This document shows, piece after piece, positions 20,518 to 32,773 of a DNA stretch of 64,000 nucleotides (position 1 is the stretch's first letter; each line of letters starts with the position of its first letter). The DNA is from Adonisia turfae CCMR0081. GTDB taxonomy: Bacteria > Cyanobacteriota > Cyanobacteriia > Phormidesmidales > Phormidesmidaceae. The DNA is taken from contig NZ_QXHD01000004.1 of the NCBI RefSeq assembly GCF_011009555.1, positions 2,191,985 through 2,255,984 of the forward strand. The letters are read 5' to 3'. The translations under genes and the position numbers were made by a program. The notes beneath the pieces were generated by a model. That model had not been told where the DNA came from and ran no database searches. It was given only the letters and a program-made list of their open reading frames with translations.

Positions 20518-20547
20518 CACCAAGAATGTCTTTAGACATTTTTGGTG
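20518..20547 (+). promoter_or_regulatory. Hairpin in the pstS leader, abutting the ribosome site
   Basis: CACCAAGAATGTCT (20518-20531) can pair with AGACATTTTTGGTG (20534-20547) at 13 of 14 positions over a two-base turn. The ribosome site GAGGAG begins at 20547, the last base of the stem, and the start codon is at 20570. The hairpin might affect mRNA stability or ribosome access. Confidence 0.55.
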
Positions 20548-20569
20548 AGGAGTTTAAGTCAAAGCAATC

Positions 20570-21598
20570 ATGGAATTCAAAGCACGGAAAATGCGCTACG
20601 CATACTCAGCGACTCTGCTTGCTCTATTAACTAGCCTGGCTGCTTGCGGCGGTGGCACTACAACTGATACCGCCGATGCACCTGCTGACGGTGGCACTGA
20701 AGTTGCTGCTGCTGGTGGTGTCTCTGGCGATGTTTTAATTGATGGTTCTAGTACCGTATTCCCCATTGCAGAAGCAATGAGTGAGGAATTCAGCATTGCT
20801 AACCCTGATGTCAATGTCACTGTCGGTATTTCTGGTTCCGGCGGTGGCTTCAAGAAGTTCTGCGCTGGTGAAACCGATATTTCTAACGCTTCTCGTCCTA
20901 TCAAGGATGAAGAAGTTGCGGCTTGTGAAGAGGCAGGCATTGAGTTTATCGAGGTGCCCGTCGCTTTTGACGGACTGACCATTGTGACTAATCAGGCTAA
21001 TGATTGGGCTCAGTGCTTGACTACTGAGCAGCTGAACACCATGTGGTCTCCTGATTCTGAAGGTCAAGTTGCCAACTGGAACCAGGTAGATCCGTCATTC
21101 CCCGATCAGGAACTAGGTCTGTATGGTCCTGGTACTGACTCTGGTACGTTCGACTACTTCACCGATGAAGTTAATGGTGAAGAGGGTGCAAGCCGTGGTG
21201 ACTACACTGCCAGTGAGGACGATAATGTAATCGTGCAGGGTGTAACAGGTGATGAGGGTGCCCTAGGTTACTTTGGTTACGCCTACTTTGAAGAGAACTC
21301 TGACTCTTTGAAGGCGGTTGAAATCCAGAACGACGCTGGTGAATGTGTAGCTCCTTCTACTGAGACTATCGCTGATGGCTCCTACAACCCCATGTCTCGC
21401 CCCCTGTTCTTCTACGTGAAGAAAGAAGCCTACGACACTAAGGAGCAGGTCAAGGCCTTTGTTGACTTCATGCTTGAGCCCAAGAATGGCGAGCTAATCG
21501 GTGATGCTGGTTATGTTGCATTGCCTGATGAGATCTTAGCTAATGCCAAGGCTCGTGTTGATGAGGCCAAGCTAGGCAGCGACCCTACTAACCTGTAG
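20570..21598 (+). CDS. pstS: Phosphate-binding lipoprotein PstS (SphX type)
   Basis: 342 residues. A signal peptide ends in the lipobox [10 protein letters not shown] (modified Cys about 25). The mature protein has the phosphate-binding motifs [18 protein letters not shown] and [25 protein letters not shown], then [14 protein letters not shown]. It captures phosphate outside the membrane for the PstCAB transporter that follows. Cysteines at FCAG and ACEE are typical of the SphX/PstS-like branch. A perfect 12-base terminator follows, so a short pstS-only transcript is likely, with some read-through into pstC. Confidence 0.94.
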   Translation: MEFKARKMRYAYSATLLALLTSLAACGGGTTTDTADAPADGGTEVAAAGGVSGDVLIDGSSTVFPIAEAMSEEFSIANPDVNVTVGISGSGGGFKKFCAGETDISNASRPIKDEEVAACEEAGIEFIEVPVAFDGLTIVTNQANDWAQCLTTEQLNTMWSPDSEGQVANWNQVDPSFPDQELGLYGPGTDSGTFDYFTDEVNGEEGASRGDYTASEDDNVIVQGVTGDEGALGYFGYAYFEENSDSLKAVEIQNDAGECVAPSTETIADGSYNPMSRPLFFYVKKEAYDTKEQVKAFVDFMLEPKNGELIGDAGYVALPDEILANAKARVDEAKLGSDPTNL

Positions 21599-21641
21599 GG
21601 GTTAAACCCATCAGGCTCTCTACCTGATGATTGGTCATTGC

Positions 21642-21670
21642 AACTGGGGAGAGTTAATCTCTCCCCAGTT
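21642..21670 (+). terminator. Terminator-like hairpin between pstS and pstC
   Basis: AACTGGGGAGAG and CTCTCCCCAGTT form a perfect 12-base stem with a five-base loop TTAAT, followed by TTCTCTTTGG, a pyrimidine-rich but not pure U tail. A smaller hairpin (CATCAGG/CCTGATG, 21609-21629) precedes it. This would set a high ratio of binding protein to permease mRNA. Confidence 0.72.
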
Positions 21671-21826
21671 CTCTTTGGCTAAGTTCTGTTCTGCATCGCT
21701 GGATGCATCGTTTCTGGACAAAAATTTAGTAGTCTATTTTTGCATCTGATACTCTTATTCCCTGCAAACAAGAGTTACAGCTGACCTAAAGCATTGGCTT
21801 AAACATTGGATGCACTCGAACATTGT

Positions 21827-21878
21827 CCACGTCCAAAACGGTCGTTTTGACCCAGAGTAAGCAGGTGCCTGGACGTGG
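21827..21878 (+). promoter_or_regulatory. Nested hairpins in the pstC leader
   Basis: CCACGTCC (21827-21834) pairs with GGACGTGG (21871-21878). It encloses a second perfect stem CAAAACG/CGTTTTG (21834-21849). The structure ends 32 bases before the pstC start. It may be an RNA control element or a protein operator; I recognise no riboswitch class. Confidence 0.4.
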
Positions 21879-21910
21879 TGTAGCCTAAACCCAAGCTGAG
21901 GACTTTATGC

Positions 21911-22894
21911 ATGACAGCTGAGCTTCCCTTAAATGATATTGCCCCTGGCGCTTGGCAACCGAATCGTAGTCGTTCTCAAGCTATTCAGATGATCGTTAAG
22001 ATCATCTGCGGAGCATTTGCTGCAATTTCGATTGTCACCACCATTGGTATTATCGCAACGCTCATTTTTGAGGCCTTTTCTTTCTTTGGAGATCTACCAG
22101 CTGAGCTGTCAAAGGATGGCGAAAACGTCTCCTATATTCAAGGGGTTATTCATTTCCTAACGGCTGGCCGTTGGACACCTTTGTTTGCGAGTAAGCAGTT
22201 TGGAATTTTTGTGTTGATCAGTGCGACGCTGATGATCACCTTTATTTCAATCGCGGTAGCCCTCCCCTTAGGACTATTAGCTGCCATCTGCCTGAGCGAA
22301 TATGCGAGTCCCAAACTACGTAAAATCCTCAAACCTGTTCTAGAAATTCTAGCGGGTGTGCCGACGGTGGTTTATGGTTACTTCGCTCTGTTGACTGTTA
22401 CCCCTTTCTTGCAGGCATTTTTGGAACCTGTGGAAGGTTTCAACTCCCTAAGTGCGGGCATTGTTTTGGGAATTATGATTACGCCTATGGTGGCGTCTTT
22501 GAGTGAGGATGCCATCTATTCTGTGCCTCAGTCCTTACGTGATGGTTCCTATGCGTTGGGAGCCACTAAGCGTGAAACGGTTTGGTCTGTTGTTTTGCCT
22601 GCTGCGCTTTCAGGAATTGTTTCGTCTTTGATTTTAGCGATGTCACGGGCCATCGGTGAGACCATGATTGTGACCTTGGCGGCAGGCGCAAACCCTACCC
22701 TGGGCTTTAATCCATTCGTACCCGTTATGACCATGACAGCTTACATTGTGCAGGTGACAAAGGGGGATGCTCCCCATGGAACCATTGCCTACGAAACTCT
22801 GTACGCAGTGGGCATGACCCTATTTTTAATTACCCTTGCTCTCAATGTCTTTAGCTTTTGGTTTGTGCGTCGTTTCCGTCAGAAGTACGACTAA
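21911..22894 (+). CDS. pstC: Phosphate ABC transporter permease PstC
   Basis: 327 residues with six or more transmembrane helices. The inner-membrane permease loop (EAA-type) reads SLRDGSYALGATKRETVWSVVLPAALSGI, and VPTVVYGYFAL is typical of PstC. It forms the channel with PstA. It is followed 74 bases later by pstA. Confidence 0.95.
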   Translation: MTAELPLNDIAPGAWQPNRSRSQAIQMIVKIICGAFAAISIVTTIGIIATLIFEAFSFFGDLPAELSKDGENVSYIQGVIHFLTAGRWTPLFASKQFGIFVLISATLMITFISIAVALPLGLLAAICLSEYASPKLRKILKPVLEILAGVPTVVYGYFALLTVTPFLQAFLEPVEGFNSLSAGIVLGIMITPMVASLSEDAIYSVPQSLRDGSYALGATKRETVWSVVLPAALSGIVSSLILAMSRAIGETMIVTLAAGANPTLGFNPFVPVMTMTAYIVQVTKGDAPHGTIAYETLYAVGMTLFLITLALNVFSFWFVRRFRQKYD

Positions 22895-22968
22895 TGAAAG
22901 CGTTTTCTGAGTTAACGCAGACCGTGTGATGAGTAGTAGAGCAAGTGAGCAAATAGGAATACAAGGAC

Positions 22969-23877
22969 ATGACGGCTCAAGGGATTGAAAATAAGGATGT
23001 ACCAACTGGCAACTTTAAGCAGGATTTGTCCGGTCGCTACAACCTAGATAAAGTATTTGCAACAGCTGCATGGACTGCCACTATCATTTCTGTTGTGGTG
23101 CTGGCATGGTTGTTGTTTACGATTTTGCAAGATGGTTTAGGCACGCTAAACCCTAACTTTTTTACAGCATTCCCATCACGAAAAGCTGAGCAGGCCGGTA
23201 TCAAGGCAGCTTTCTTCGGCACCATGTGGGTAATGGGGATTGTGGCAGCGGTATCATTCCCCATTGGTGTGGGTGCAGCCATCTACCTTGAGGAGTTTGC
23301 CACTGATAATTGGTTTACCCGGTTGGTGGAAATAAACATTGGGAACCTGGCTGGTGTGCCCTCAATTATTTATGGTTTGCTGGGTCTAGCTGTTTTTGTG
23401 CGTATTCTTGAGCCCTTAACAGGTGGACGCAGTGTGCTCTCCGGGGGGTTAACGCTCTCGCTACTGATTTTGCCAGTGATTATTGTGGCTACGCGAGAAG
23501 CTCTCAGAGCAGTACCCAACAGCATTCGTTTGGCGGGTTTTGCGTTAGGTGCTAATCAGTGGCAGGTTGTCTGGCATCACGTGCTACCCAGTGCAATGCC
23601 TGGTGTCTTAACTGGGGTAATTCTGGCGCTATCTCGCGCTATTGGAGAGACAGCACCTTTGCTCGCGATCGGTGCGGTTGCGTTTATTCGCTCTACACCT
23701 GAGAACTTGCAAAGTCCGTTTACGGCAATGCCCATTCAAATCTACAACTGGGTTGGCCGTCCCCAAGAAGAGTTTCACCATATTGCCGCTTCAGGAATTA
23801 TCGTGCTGATGGTCATGTTGCTGTTGATGAATACGATCGCAATTTACTTGCGTAATCGTTTTCAGAAGACGCGCTAG
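22969..23877 (+). CDS. pstA: Phosphate ABC transporter permease PstA
   Basis: 302 residues and about six transmembrane helices. The EAA loop reads SIRLAGFALGANQWQVVWHHVLPSAMPG, and the PstA-typical GNLAGVPSIIYGLLGLA and AIGETAPLL are present. It pairs with PstC in the membrane. The next gene, pstB, starts 51 bases downstream. Confidence 0.95.
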   Translation: MTAQGIENKDVPTGNFKQDLSGRYNLDKVFATAAWTATIISVVVLAWLLFTILQDGLGTLNPNFFTAFPSRKAEQAGIKAAFFGTMWVMGIVAAVSFPIGVGAAIYLEEFATDNWFTRLVEINIGNLAGVPSIIYGLLGLAVFVRILEPLTGGRSVLSGGLTLSLLILPVIIVATREALRAVPNSIRLAGFALGANQWQVVWHHVLPSAMPGVLTGVILALSRAIGETAPLLAIGAVAFIRSTPENLQSPFTAMPIQIYNWVGRPQEEFHHIAASGIIVLMVMLLLMNTIAIYLRNRFQKTR

Positions 23878-23928
23878 TTTACCGCATTCATTTACCAAGA
23901 TATTGGGTATTCGCAGGAATTATAAATT

Positions 23929-24726
23929 ATGCAAGATACACGTCCTAAAACTATGACCGATACAGCTTTACAGGCTGAAAAAATCTCAGTTTACTACGGA
24001 TCTAGCTTGGCGGTTAAAGACGTTTTTCTGGATATTCCTCGTAACCAAATTGTGGCCTTTATTGGTCCATCTGGATGCGGCAAAAGTACTGTGCTGCGAT
24101 GTTTTAATCGGATGAACGATCTGATTCCAAGTGCTCGCGTTGACGGTAATATCCTATTTGACGGAGAAAACATTAAGCGATTTGATCCCGTAGAACTACG
24201 TCGCCGCGTGGGCATGGTTTTCCAGAAGCCCAACCCTTTCCCAAAGTCCATCTATGAAAATATTGCCTTTGGTGCTCGTATTAATGGTTACCAAGGTGAT
24301 ATGGATGAGCTAGTGGAGCGATCCTTAAAAGGGGCAGCCCTTTGGGATGAGGTCAAAGATAAGCTCAAAGACAGTGGCTTAGGCCTATCAGGTGGGCAGC
24401 AGCAGCGTTTGTGTATTGCTCGTGCGATCGCCATCGAACCCGAAGTCATCCTCATGGACGAGCCCTGCTCTGCCCTTGACCCCATTTCCACACTAAAAAT
24501 CGAAGAGTTGATGCATGACCTGAAGACACAATACACAATCGTGATTGTGACCCACAATATGCAGCAGGCATCCCGCGTTTCAGATAAGACTGCCTTCTTC
24601 AATGCACAGGCCACTGAAGCTGGTGGCAAGATGGGGTATCTGGTGGAATATGACGATACGCAGTTGATATTTAGCAATCCTCGCGAAGAATACACCCGCG
24701 ACTATGTATCTGGCCGATTCGGTTAA
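23929..24726 (+). CDS. pstB: Phosphate ABC transporter ATP-binding protein PstB
   Basis: 265 residues. Walker [13 protein letters not shown] signature LSGGQQQRL, Walker [13 protein letters not shown] and the switch His in [10 protein letters not shown] are all present. RMNDLIP and YENIAFG are PstB-typical. It powers phosphate import. An internal ATG at 23953 (MTDTAL) could be the true start. The window contains no phoU and no two-component pair next to pst. Confidence 0.96.
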   Translation: MQDTRPKTMTDTALQAEKISVYYGSSLAVKDVFLDIPRNQIVAFIGPSGCGKSTVLRCFNRMNDLIPSARVDGNILFDGENIKRFDPVELRRRVGMVFQKPNPFPKSIYENIAFGARINGYQGDMDELVERSLKGAALWDEVKDKLKDSGLGLSGGQQQRLCIARAIAIEPEVILMDEPCSALDPISTLKIEELMHDLKTQYTIVIVTHNMQQASRVSDKTAFFNAQATEAGGKMGYLVEYDDTQLIFSNPREEYTRDYVSGRFG

Positions 24727-24804
24727 TTCACCGGTTGGCTATCCACATCATCCAAGCGTTTCAAATTATCTCCGTAGGGGCATCTCTTGTAGGTGCCCTG
24801 TTTT

Positions 24805-24840
24805 TTGCATGCAATGCCCCTATTGCATGCAATCCCCCTA
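24805..24840. repeat. Two tandem 18-base repeats overlapping the DUF445 stop codon
   Basis: Units TTGCATGCAATGCCCCTA (24805-24822) and TTGCATGCAATCCCCCTA (24823-24840) differ at one base. Each contains the palindrome TTGCATGCAA. The second unit contains the complement of the DUF445 stop codon. They lie between the convergent pstB and DUF445 genes. Confidence 0.8.
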
Positions 24841-26067
24841 CTGGAATAATAAAATTCCGGCTTGTATGAGGCCGATAGTAAAACCCAAAATTCCCCCCAG
24901 GTTAACAATGGCTTGTAGCTCATTGCGGACAATGCCTTGAATCGCCATTTCCAGGTTTCGTGGGGATGTGGCATTGACCCGTTCCATAATCACCTGGTCA
25001 ATATCAAGAATGGGAATTGCCTTAGCAACAATGTTTTCCAAATCTTCTTCCAAATATCGTTCCAGGATAAGAGCGAGTTCTTGACTGGTAGTATCCAGAG
25101 AATCCATAACGACTGAGGATGTCTGTAATCGTTTTAGTAATCGCTGGGCTACCTTGTGCCAGTCAATGGAGTCACTTAACCCCCTGAGCAACGGCACCCC
25201 GTCTGTTTGTAAATAGCTGCGAATAGTCTGCCGCAGGGTGAGCCTGAGTTGTTGGACGGTCGATATTGGAAAATCCTGGAGCGAGAAATTTTGCAACCAT
25301 TCTTGAAACCGATTTTCCACGCGTAGAGCGTTAATCAGTTCAGCAATGCGACTGTTACACTTGGCCGGTTCATCTAAACAATAGGTGCGTAGACGGGTGA
25401 GAGCATTGCGCACGCCCAAAATATTGGCGACCACCCAATACGTACCGCTAGTTTTTTCTCGTAAAGTTTCGTCAATCACCTTAATATTTCGATCGGTGAG
25501 AAAGTCAATAATTAAGCGACGTAGACGATCAGGCGGCAAAATGCCCTGGCGCACCCAGGTAGAAATTTGTTTGGCCTGATTTTCGTTTAGACGAAAATTC
25601 AGCAGGACCTGATCAAAAATATGGTCAATTTGATCAGCCAGAAAATTCTCATCCCGGGCCCATACTTTTAACATTTTGGGTAAAGATTGGCCCAGCATAT
25701 CCTGAAGAATATTGCCGAGGATATAGGCTGTTTTGTCCTGGTTGCTAGTCTGCGTTTGGGTGAGGGCTAAGTTCAAGAGCCAACGAATGGCACCCTCCAT
25801 ACGTTCAGTTTTAAGTAGTCGCTTCGCCAGCCGCTGTAGCTCTTCGGGCGTCAAAAGTGACCCCATGATCGTATCGGCAATCCGCTTGGCCAGACGGTTT
25901 TGGTTGCTCGGAATCAACCCTGGCGTAAATGGTAGTCGTTGGCCAAACAGGTGGATAGGACGATAGGGTCGGAATAACATTTTGATGGCTAAATCGTTAG
26001 TGAAATAGCCAATAATGCCACCCACAATGGGGGGCACAACCAACACAATGGGAGAAACTGCGATCAT
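24838..26067 (-). CDS. DUF445 family membrane protein
   Basis: 409 residues. The N-terminus ([24 protein letters not shown]) and the following [23 protein letters not shown] are the DUF445/YheB signature. One membrane helix lies at the N-terminus and another at the C-terminus (about 388-408), with a long helical region between. Function unknown. Its ATG overlaps the menG stop by 4 bases, so the two are translationally coupled. Confidence 0.88.
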   Translation of the reverse strand: MIAVSPIVLVVPPIVGGIIGYFTNDLAIKMLFRPYRPIHLFGQRLPFTPGLIPSNQNRLAKRIADTIMGSLLTPEELQRLAKRLLKTERMEGAIRWLLNLALTQTQTSNQDKTAYILGNILQDMLGQSLPKMLKVWARDENFLADQIDHIFDQVLLNFRLNENQAKQISTWVRQGILPPDRLRRLIIDFLTDRNIKVIDETLREKTSGTYWVVANILGVRNALTRLRTYCLDEPAKCNSRIAELINALRVENRFQEWLQNFSLQDFPISTVQQLRLTLRQTIRSYLQTDGVPLLRGLSDSIDWHKVAQRLLKRLQTSSVVMDSLDTTSQELALILERYLEEDLENIVAKAIPILDIDQVIMERVNATSPRNLEMAIQGIVRNELQAIVNLGGILGFTIGLIQAGILLFQ

Positions 26068-26771
26068 TTTTGCGCCACCAGGACACCCATCATCCCCCCG
26101 ACGAGAGGATAATGCACAGCCTCACGAAAACCAACCTCTTGGGCCAAGGCAACTTGCTCACTACCCATAGGGAAACGATCTACGCTGGGACCGATATAAG
26201 CATACTCTTCAGTCAGACCGCATCGCTGAGCGGTGGGCACCACAATGGTGTCGAGATACCATTGCTGGAACTGCTTAACGAAAGCAGAACTCGGACGATG
26301 AAAATCCAAAATAACGGCTTTGCCATTGGGCTTTAAGACCCTGTGGAGTTCACTAAGCCCCTTGGGAATATTGATGAGGTTGCGTAGACCATAGCCCATG
26401 GTCAGGGCATCAAACTGATTGGTCTCAAAGGGCAAACTGAGGGCATCAGCTTCAACCCAAGTAGTGCGTGTGGTATAGCCTCTGGTGGCAGCACGTTGGG
26501 CTGCGATCGCAAGTTGCTCAACCGCAAAATCTGCCCCAGTCACCCGACCATCAGCCCCCACTTTTCGTGCTAGCAGTAAGGCCAAATCACCACTACCGCA
26601 GCATACATCCAGAACATTCATCCTTGACTCGGCACCACTCCAATCCACAGCCATTTGCTTCCAAACCTTGTGTAGACCAAAGCTCAGAGATTGGTTTAAG
26701 TCATCATAGACCGGTGCAATCCGGTCGAATAAGTCACGAATATAGTTGGCATCGGGAGCAGCCTGAGCCAT
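26064..26771 (-). CDS. menG: Demethylphylloquinone/demethylmenaquinone methyltransferase
   Basis: About 235 residues from the ATG at 26771, which has an AAGGA site just upstream; longer in-frame starts reach 26813. It opens [28 protein letters not shown], the UbiE/MenG signature. The SAM-binding motif is [16 protein letters not shown], and DFHRPSS is also typical. It methylates the quinone ring in the last step of phylloquinone (photosystem I quinone) or menaquinone synthesis. Confidence 0.9.
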   Translation of the reverse strand: MAQAAPDANYIRDLFDRIAPVYDDLNQSLSFGLHKVWKQMAVDWSGAESRMNVLDVCCGSGDLALLLARKVGADGRVTGADFAVEQLAIAAQRAATRGYTTRTTWVEADALSLPFETNQFDALTMGYGLRNLINIPKGLSELHRVLKPNGKAVILDFHRPSSAFVKQFQQWYLDTIVVPTAQRCGLTEEYAYIGPSVDRFPMGSEQVALAQEVGFREAVHYPLVGGMMGVLVAQK

Positions 26772-26870
26772 CAGTTCCTTCCTACGGACAAGTGTGATCA
26801 GCGACCCTAGCATACAATTGATGCTGACTACGGCAACTGAATCCGCCTTTTATCATACTGCCGCTTGAGC

Positions 26871-27773
26871 CTATTGAGAGCGGACTGCAACTAGAGCTTG
26901 AGCCATTTGATTCGTTGCAATCGTTAGAATATTGCTGACATCAGTGAGCGTGCGATAGCTGTGGGCCCAATGGAGTGACACCACTGCTAACAGACGTTCT
27001 TGAAATATGATAGGGGCCACCAAATGAGCTCGTGTACCTGTTGCCTCGTAGAGATGATCATTGACGTTGCTAGCGCTCACGTCGGGCAAGGTTTGCAGAG
27101 TACGAGTTGCAATTACCGCCTGCACTAACGGGTTACTGTCTAGGCTTTGACCACCCAAGTTGCCAAACGTAGCCGTTGCCCCATTGTCTACACACTTGAT
27201 GACACATAGCTGAGCTGATAGCGTTTGTCCCCATCCATCAGCAATAAACTGTAGTGCCTCGCTTTCCTGCATCGCCATGTGGGCAATCTCAGCGACTCTG
27301 CCCATGAGCTGAGATTGCCGATCAGCAACATACAGTGCATGATGACTTTCCTTAAGCAGCTCATAGGTGTCGGCAGCCTTTTGAACTAGCTGTTTTAGAA
27401 TATTTGGCTCCCAAGGCTTAGTAATATAGCGATAGACTTGGCCATTGTTAATGGCTTGAACCAAATCTGTAACGTCTGTAAATCCTGTAAGAATAATACG
27501 AACCGTGTCCGGAAAGTCAGGCACCGTCTTACTCAGGAACTCAGTGCCGCTCATATCAGGCATCCGCTGATCAGAGATAATGACCGCAACTTCGCCATCA
27601 TCTTCTAATACCTCTAATGCTTTTCTGCCGCTCTCAGCTCTCAAAACCTGATACTCGCGACGGAATGTGCGGTATAGCAAGTCTAAATTGTCGGGTTCAT
27701 CATCGACAACTAGAAGCCGAGGTTTTTGCCTGGTCAAAACTTGTGCTGCATTTAAAGGACTGACTGTGTTCAT
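26871..27773 (-). CDS. Response regulator with a C-terminal GAF-like region
   Basis: About 300 residues from ATG 27773 (an in-frame GTG at 27809 is possible). The receiver domain spans about 15-140: RLLVVDDEPDN, phospho-Asp in VIISDQRMPDMSG, and the conserved Thr/Lys in ILTGFTD and ITKPWEP. A coiled linker follows, then a region of about 130 residues that resembles GAF (VAPIIFQERLLAVVSLHWAH). There is no HTH or catalytic output domain. It probably senses or relays a second signal through the GAF region. No kinase is adjacent. Confidence 0.82.
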   Translation of the reverse strand: MNTVSPLNAAQVLTRQKPRLLVVDDEPDNLDLLYRTFRREYQVLRAESGRKALEVLEDDGEVAVIISDQRMPDMSGTEFLSKTVPDFPDTVRIILTGFTDVTDLVQAINNGQVYRYITKPWEPNILKQLVQKAADTYELLKESHHALYVADRQSQLMGRVAEIAHMAMQESEALQFIADGWGQTLSAQLCVIKCVDNGATATFGNLGGQSLDSNPLVQAVIATRTLQTLPDVSASNVNDHLYEATGTRAHLVAPIIFQERLLAVVSLHWAHSYRTLTDVSNILTIATNQMAQALVAVRSQ

Positions 27774-27993
27774 AAAGACTTGCAGGAGTACACAGAGAGG
27801 GCTACTCACAGGATAACGATACCCATCGAATCACACCAGACTGTGTTTGACTGATGATATTAGTAAACCCAGGTTAATTCTGGAGTAACGATTGAGAGAA
27901 GTTATCTGGCTAGTGATGCAATATACCTGAACTGTCAAGCTAGCCCCAACTACGGCTCGCTACAATAAGGAAGCTGACTAGAAAATTTAAGAG

Positions 27994-28353
27994 ATGTTAC
28001 AGTCAATTCTGCATGCCGCCATCAACGTTTCAAATCTGGCAACAGCAGAACATTTCTATGGAACAGTCCTTGGACTAACCAAAGTAGAACGAACCCTGAA
28101 ATTTGCCGGAGCATGGTACCAGCTAGGCTCTTTTCAAATCCACCTAATTGTAGCGGAGCGTGATTATTCTCAGCCAGCCCCTGATGAAAAGTGGGGGCGT
28201 CAAGCACATTTAGCATTTGCAATTACAGATTTAGACGTTGCCAAACAGCGATTAAAGTTAGCTCATATACCGATGCAAGCCAGTTCGTCTGGTCGTGCAG
28301 CGATATTTGTCCAAGACCCAGATGGTCATGTTATTGAATTGAGCCAACTGTAA
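27994..28353 (+). CDS. VOC (glyoxalase/bleomycin-resistance) family protein
   Basis: 119 residues, one VOC module. It opens LHAAINVSNLATAEHFYGTVLGL and ends FVQDPDGHVIELSQ, where the Glu in HVIEL and the His in LHAAI are the usual metal ligands. It may be a dioxygenase, isomerase or binding protein; the substrate is not deducible. Confidence 0.86.
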   Translation: MLQSILHAAINVSNLATAEHFYGTVLGLTKVERTLKFAGAWYQLGSFQIHLIVAERDYSQPAPDEKWGRQAHLAFAITDLDVAKQRLKLAHIPMQASSSGRAAIFVQDPDGHVIELSQL

Positions 28354-28468
28354 AATATCAGATTAAATTGCCTATAGCGCAATGCTGGCAAAATGTTTAT
28401 ATGGGGGCATGGTAGCGTGAAGATTAATTCTTATTCTTGATATTTTTCTTTCTAAACGGGGGCTATCC

Positions 28469-29404
28469 GTGAAGTTTGTTATTTTAGGATTGCTTTTTGC
28501 TTTAGTAGGATTTCTCTTAGTGGAGTTAGCCCTGAAGCTCTTGTTTGGGTTTGGCAATCCACCTCTCTATGTAGCTGATGATACTATCGGGTATCTGTTA
28601 GCCCCCAATCAGCGAGTGCGACGCTTCGGTAATTTAATTAACATCAATCAATATTCCATGCGGTCGAATAAGATTGAAAAAACTCGACCGTTGAATATTC
28701 TAAGGGTATTTCTAATTGGCGACTCTATTGTTAACGGAAATTGGTGGACCGATCAATCTTCTACATTATCGGTAAGACTAGAGAATAGCCTTCTTCAATA
28801 TGATGAGATACAGTGGGCTGAAGTGCTCAATGCATCTGCCAATTCATGGGGACCTCGCAACGAACTGGCTTATCTACAAAAATTTGGAATCTTTGAGTCA
28901 CAAATTGTCATACTGGTGATCAACACTGATGATCTCTTTGGTGTCCAGCCTAATTCGCTTCAGGTGGGTAAAGACCGCAGTTATCCAAATCAAAAGCCTT
29001 TGCTTGCTATCTTAGAAATCTTTAACCGCTTTAAGAAACAACAACCTATTCCAGGTTTAAAAGAGGTTCAGAACGAGAAAGGAGATCGCATTGGCAAAAA
29101 TCTAACAGCCATTATTGAGATCAAGAAATATGTAGTTACCAACAACGGCATATTGTTGTTAGCCATGACCCCTCTTAAACGGGAGGTGCTCCATGGTCCA
29201 AGAGATTATGAGATTGTTGCCCGTGAGCGAGTGGATAAACTAGTCGCTCAGCAACAGATTCCCTATATAGATTTCTTACAACTGTTCCAAGATACCCCTA
29301 TACCTGAACATCTTTATCGAGATCATATTCATCTCAGCCCCAGTGGGAATACCTTGGTGACTCAATCTTTAACCGCCCTTACCCTCGAAGTCTTGGCCAA
29401 GTAA
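28469..29404 (+). CDS. SGNH/GDSL-type hydrolase, membrane anchored
   Basis: 311 residues from GTG. An N-terminal hydrophobic helix (about 1-25) could be a signal anchor. The SGNH blocks are visible: block I FLIGDSIVNG (catalytic Ser), an Asn-containing block NASANSWGP, and block V YRDHIHLSPSG (Asp and His). Such enzymes remove acyl groups from polysaccharides or lipids outside the membrane. It is isolated from other glycan genes here. Confidence 0.82.
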   Translation: MKFVILGLLFALVGFLLVELALKLLFGFGNPPLYVADDTIGYLLAPNQRVRRFGNLININQYSMRSNKIEKTRPLNILRVFLIGDSIVNGNWWTDQSSTLSVRLENSLLQYDEIQWAEVLNASANSWGPRNELAYLQKFGIFESQIVILVINTDDLFGVQPNSLQVGKDRSYPNQKPLLAILEIFNRFKKQQPIPGLKEVQNEKGDRIGKNLTAIIEIKKYVVTNNGILLLAMTPLKREVLHGPRDYEIVARERVDKLVAQQQIPYIDFLQLFQDTPIPEHLYRDHIHLSPSGNTLVTQSLTALTLEVLAK

Positions 29405-29495
29405 AACCAGTTTTCTCTGAACAGCTACGTAACCTTTCTTTGCAGTGAACCCGATCCACTGCCTTCTGATAATTACTGTGATAATATCAATCACA

Positions 29496-29577
29496 TAGCT
29501 AGGGGTGCCCACTCAAACGGGCTGAGATTATACCCTCGGAACCTGAGTCTGGGTCATGCCAGCGTAGGGAAGCAGCC
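29496..29577 (+). ncRNA. TPP riboswitch (THI element)
   Basis: The conserved core is clear: GGGGTGCC at 29502, CTGAGA at 29522-29527, an ACCC segment, ACCTGA at 29541-29546 and GGGTCATGCCAGCGTAGGGA at 29551-29570. It lies 115 bases before the symporter start and should repress the symporter-thiC transcript when thiamine pyrophosphate is abundant. Confidence 0.95.
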
Positions 29578-29691
29578 GATTTAGTTGACTGTTACTGCTG
29601 AATGCATCCGTGGGAAAGTCAAGGGGTGATATCTGTTATCTACAGACTATGCTCATCGCTCCTAGTATTCTGCCCAACGCAATGAGGAAGC

Positions 29692-32629
<2,938 letters not shown>

Positions 32630-32686
32630 AGACATCTGAGACTTTCTTTATGAAGTAAGATGTTGATGGGTTAAATAATATTTGGG

Positions 32687-32722
32687 AAGAAAGGTAGCGG
32701 CTTGATGCTGCTCCTTTCTTTT
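32687..32722. terminator. Bidirectional terminator between thiC and the hybrid kinase
   Basis: AAGAAAGG (32687-32694) pairs with CCTTTCTT (32713-32720), with a further AGC/GCT pairing inside and a TTTT tail on the plus strand. It lies between two convergent genes. Confidence 0.7.
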
Positions 32723-32773
32723 ATCTGGAGAGACATTGGTTTCTGTATGCTTCACATAGGTTTTCTATGGCAG

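Noticed and set aside
24704..24974. Overlapping frames on both strands at the pstB/DUF445 junction
   Set aside because: They overlap pstB and DUF445 and are rich in repeat-derived sequence.
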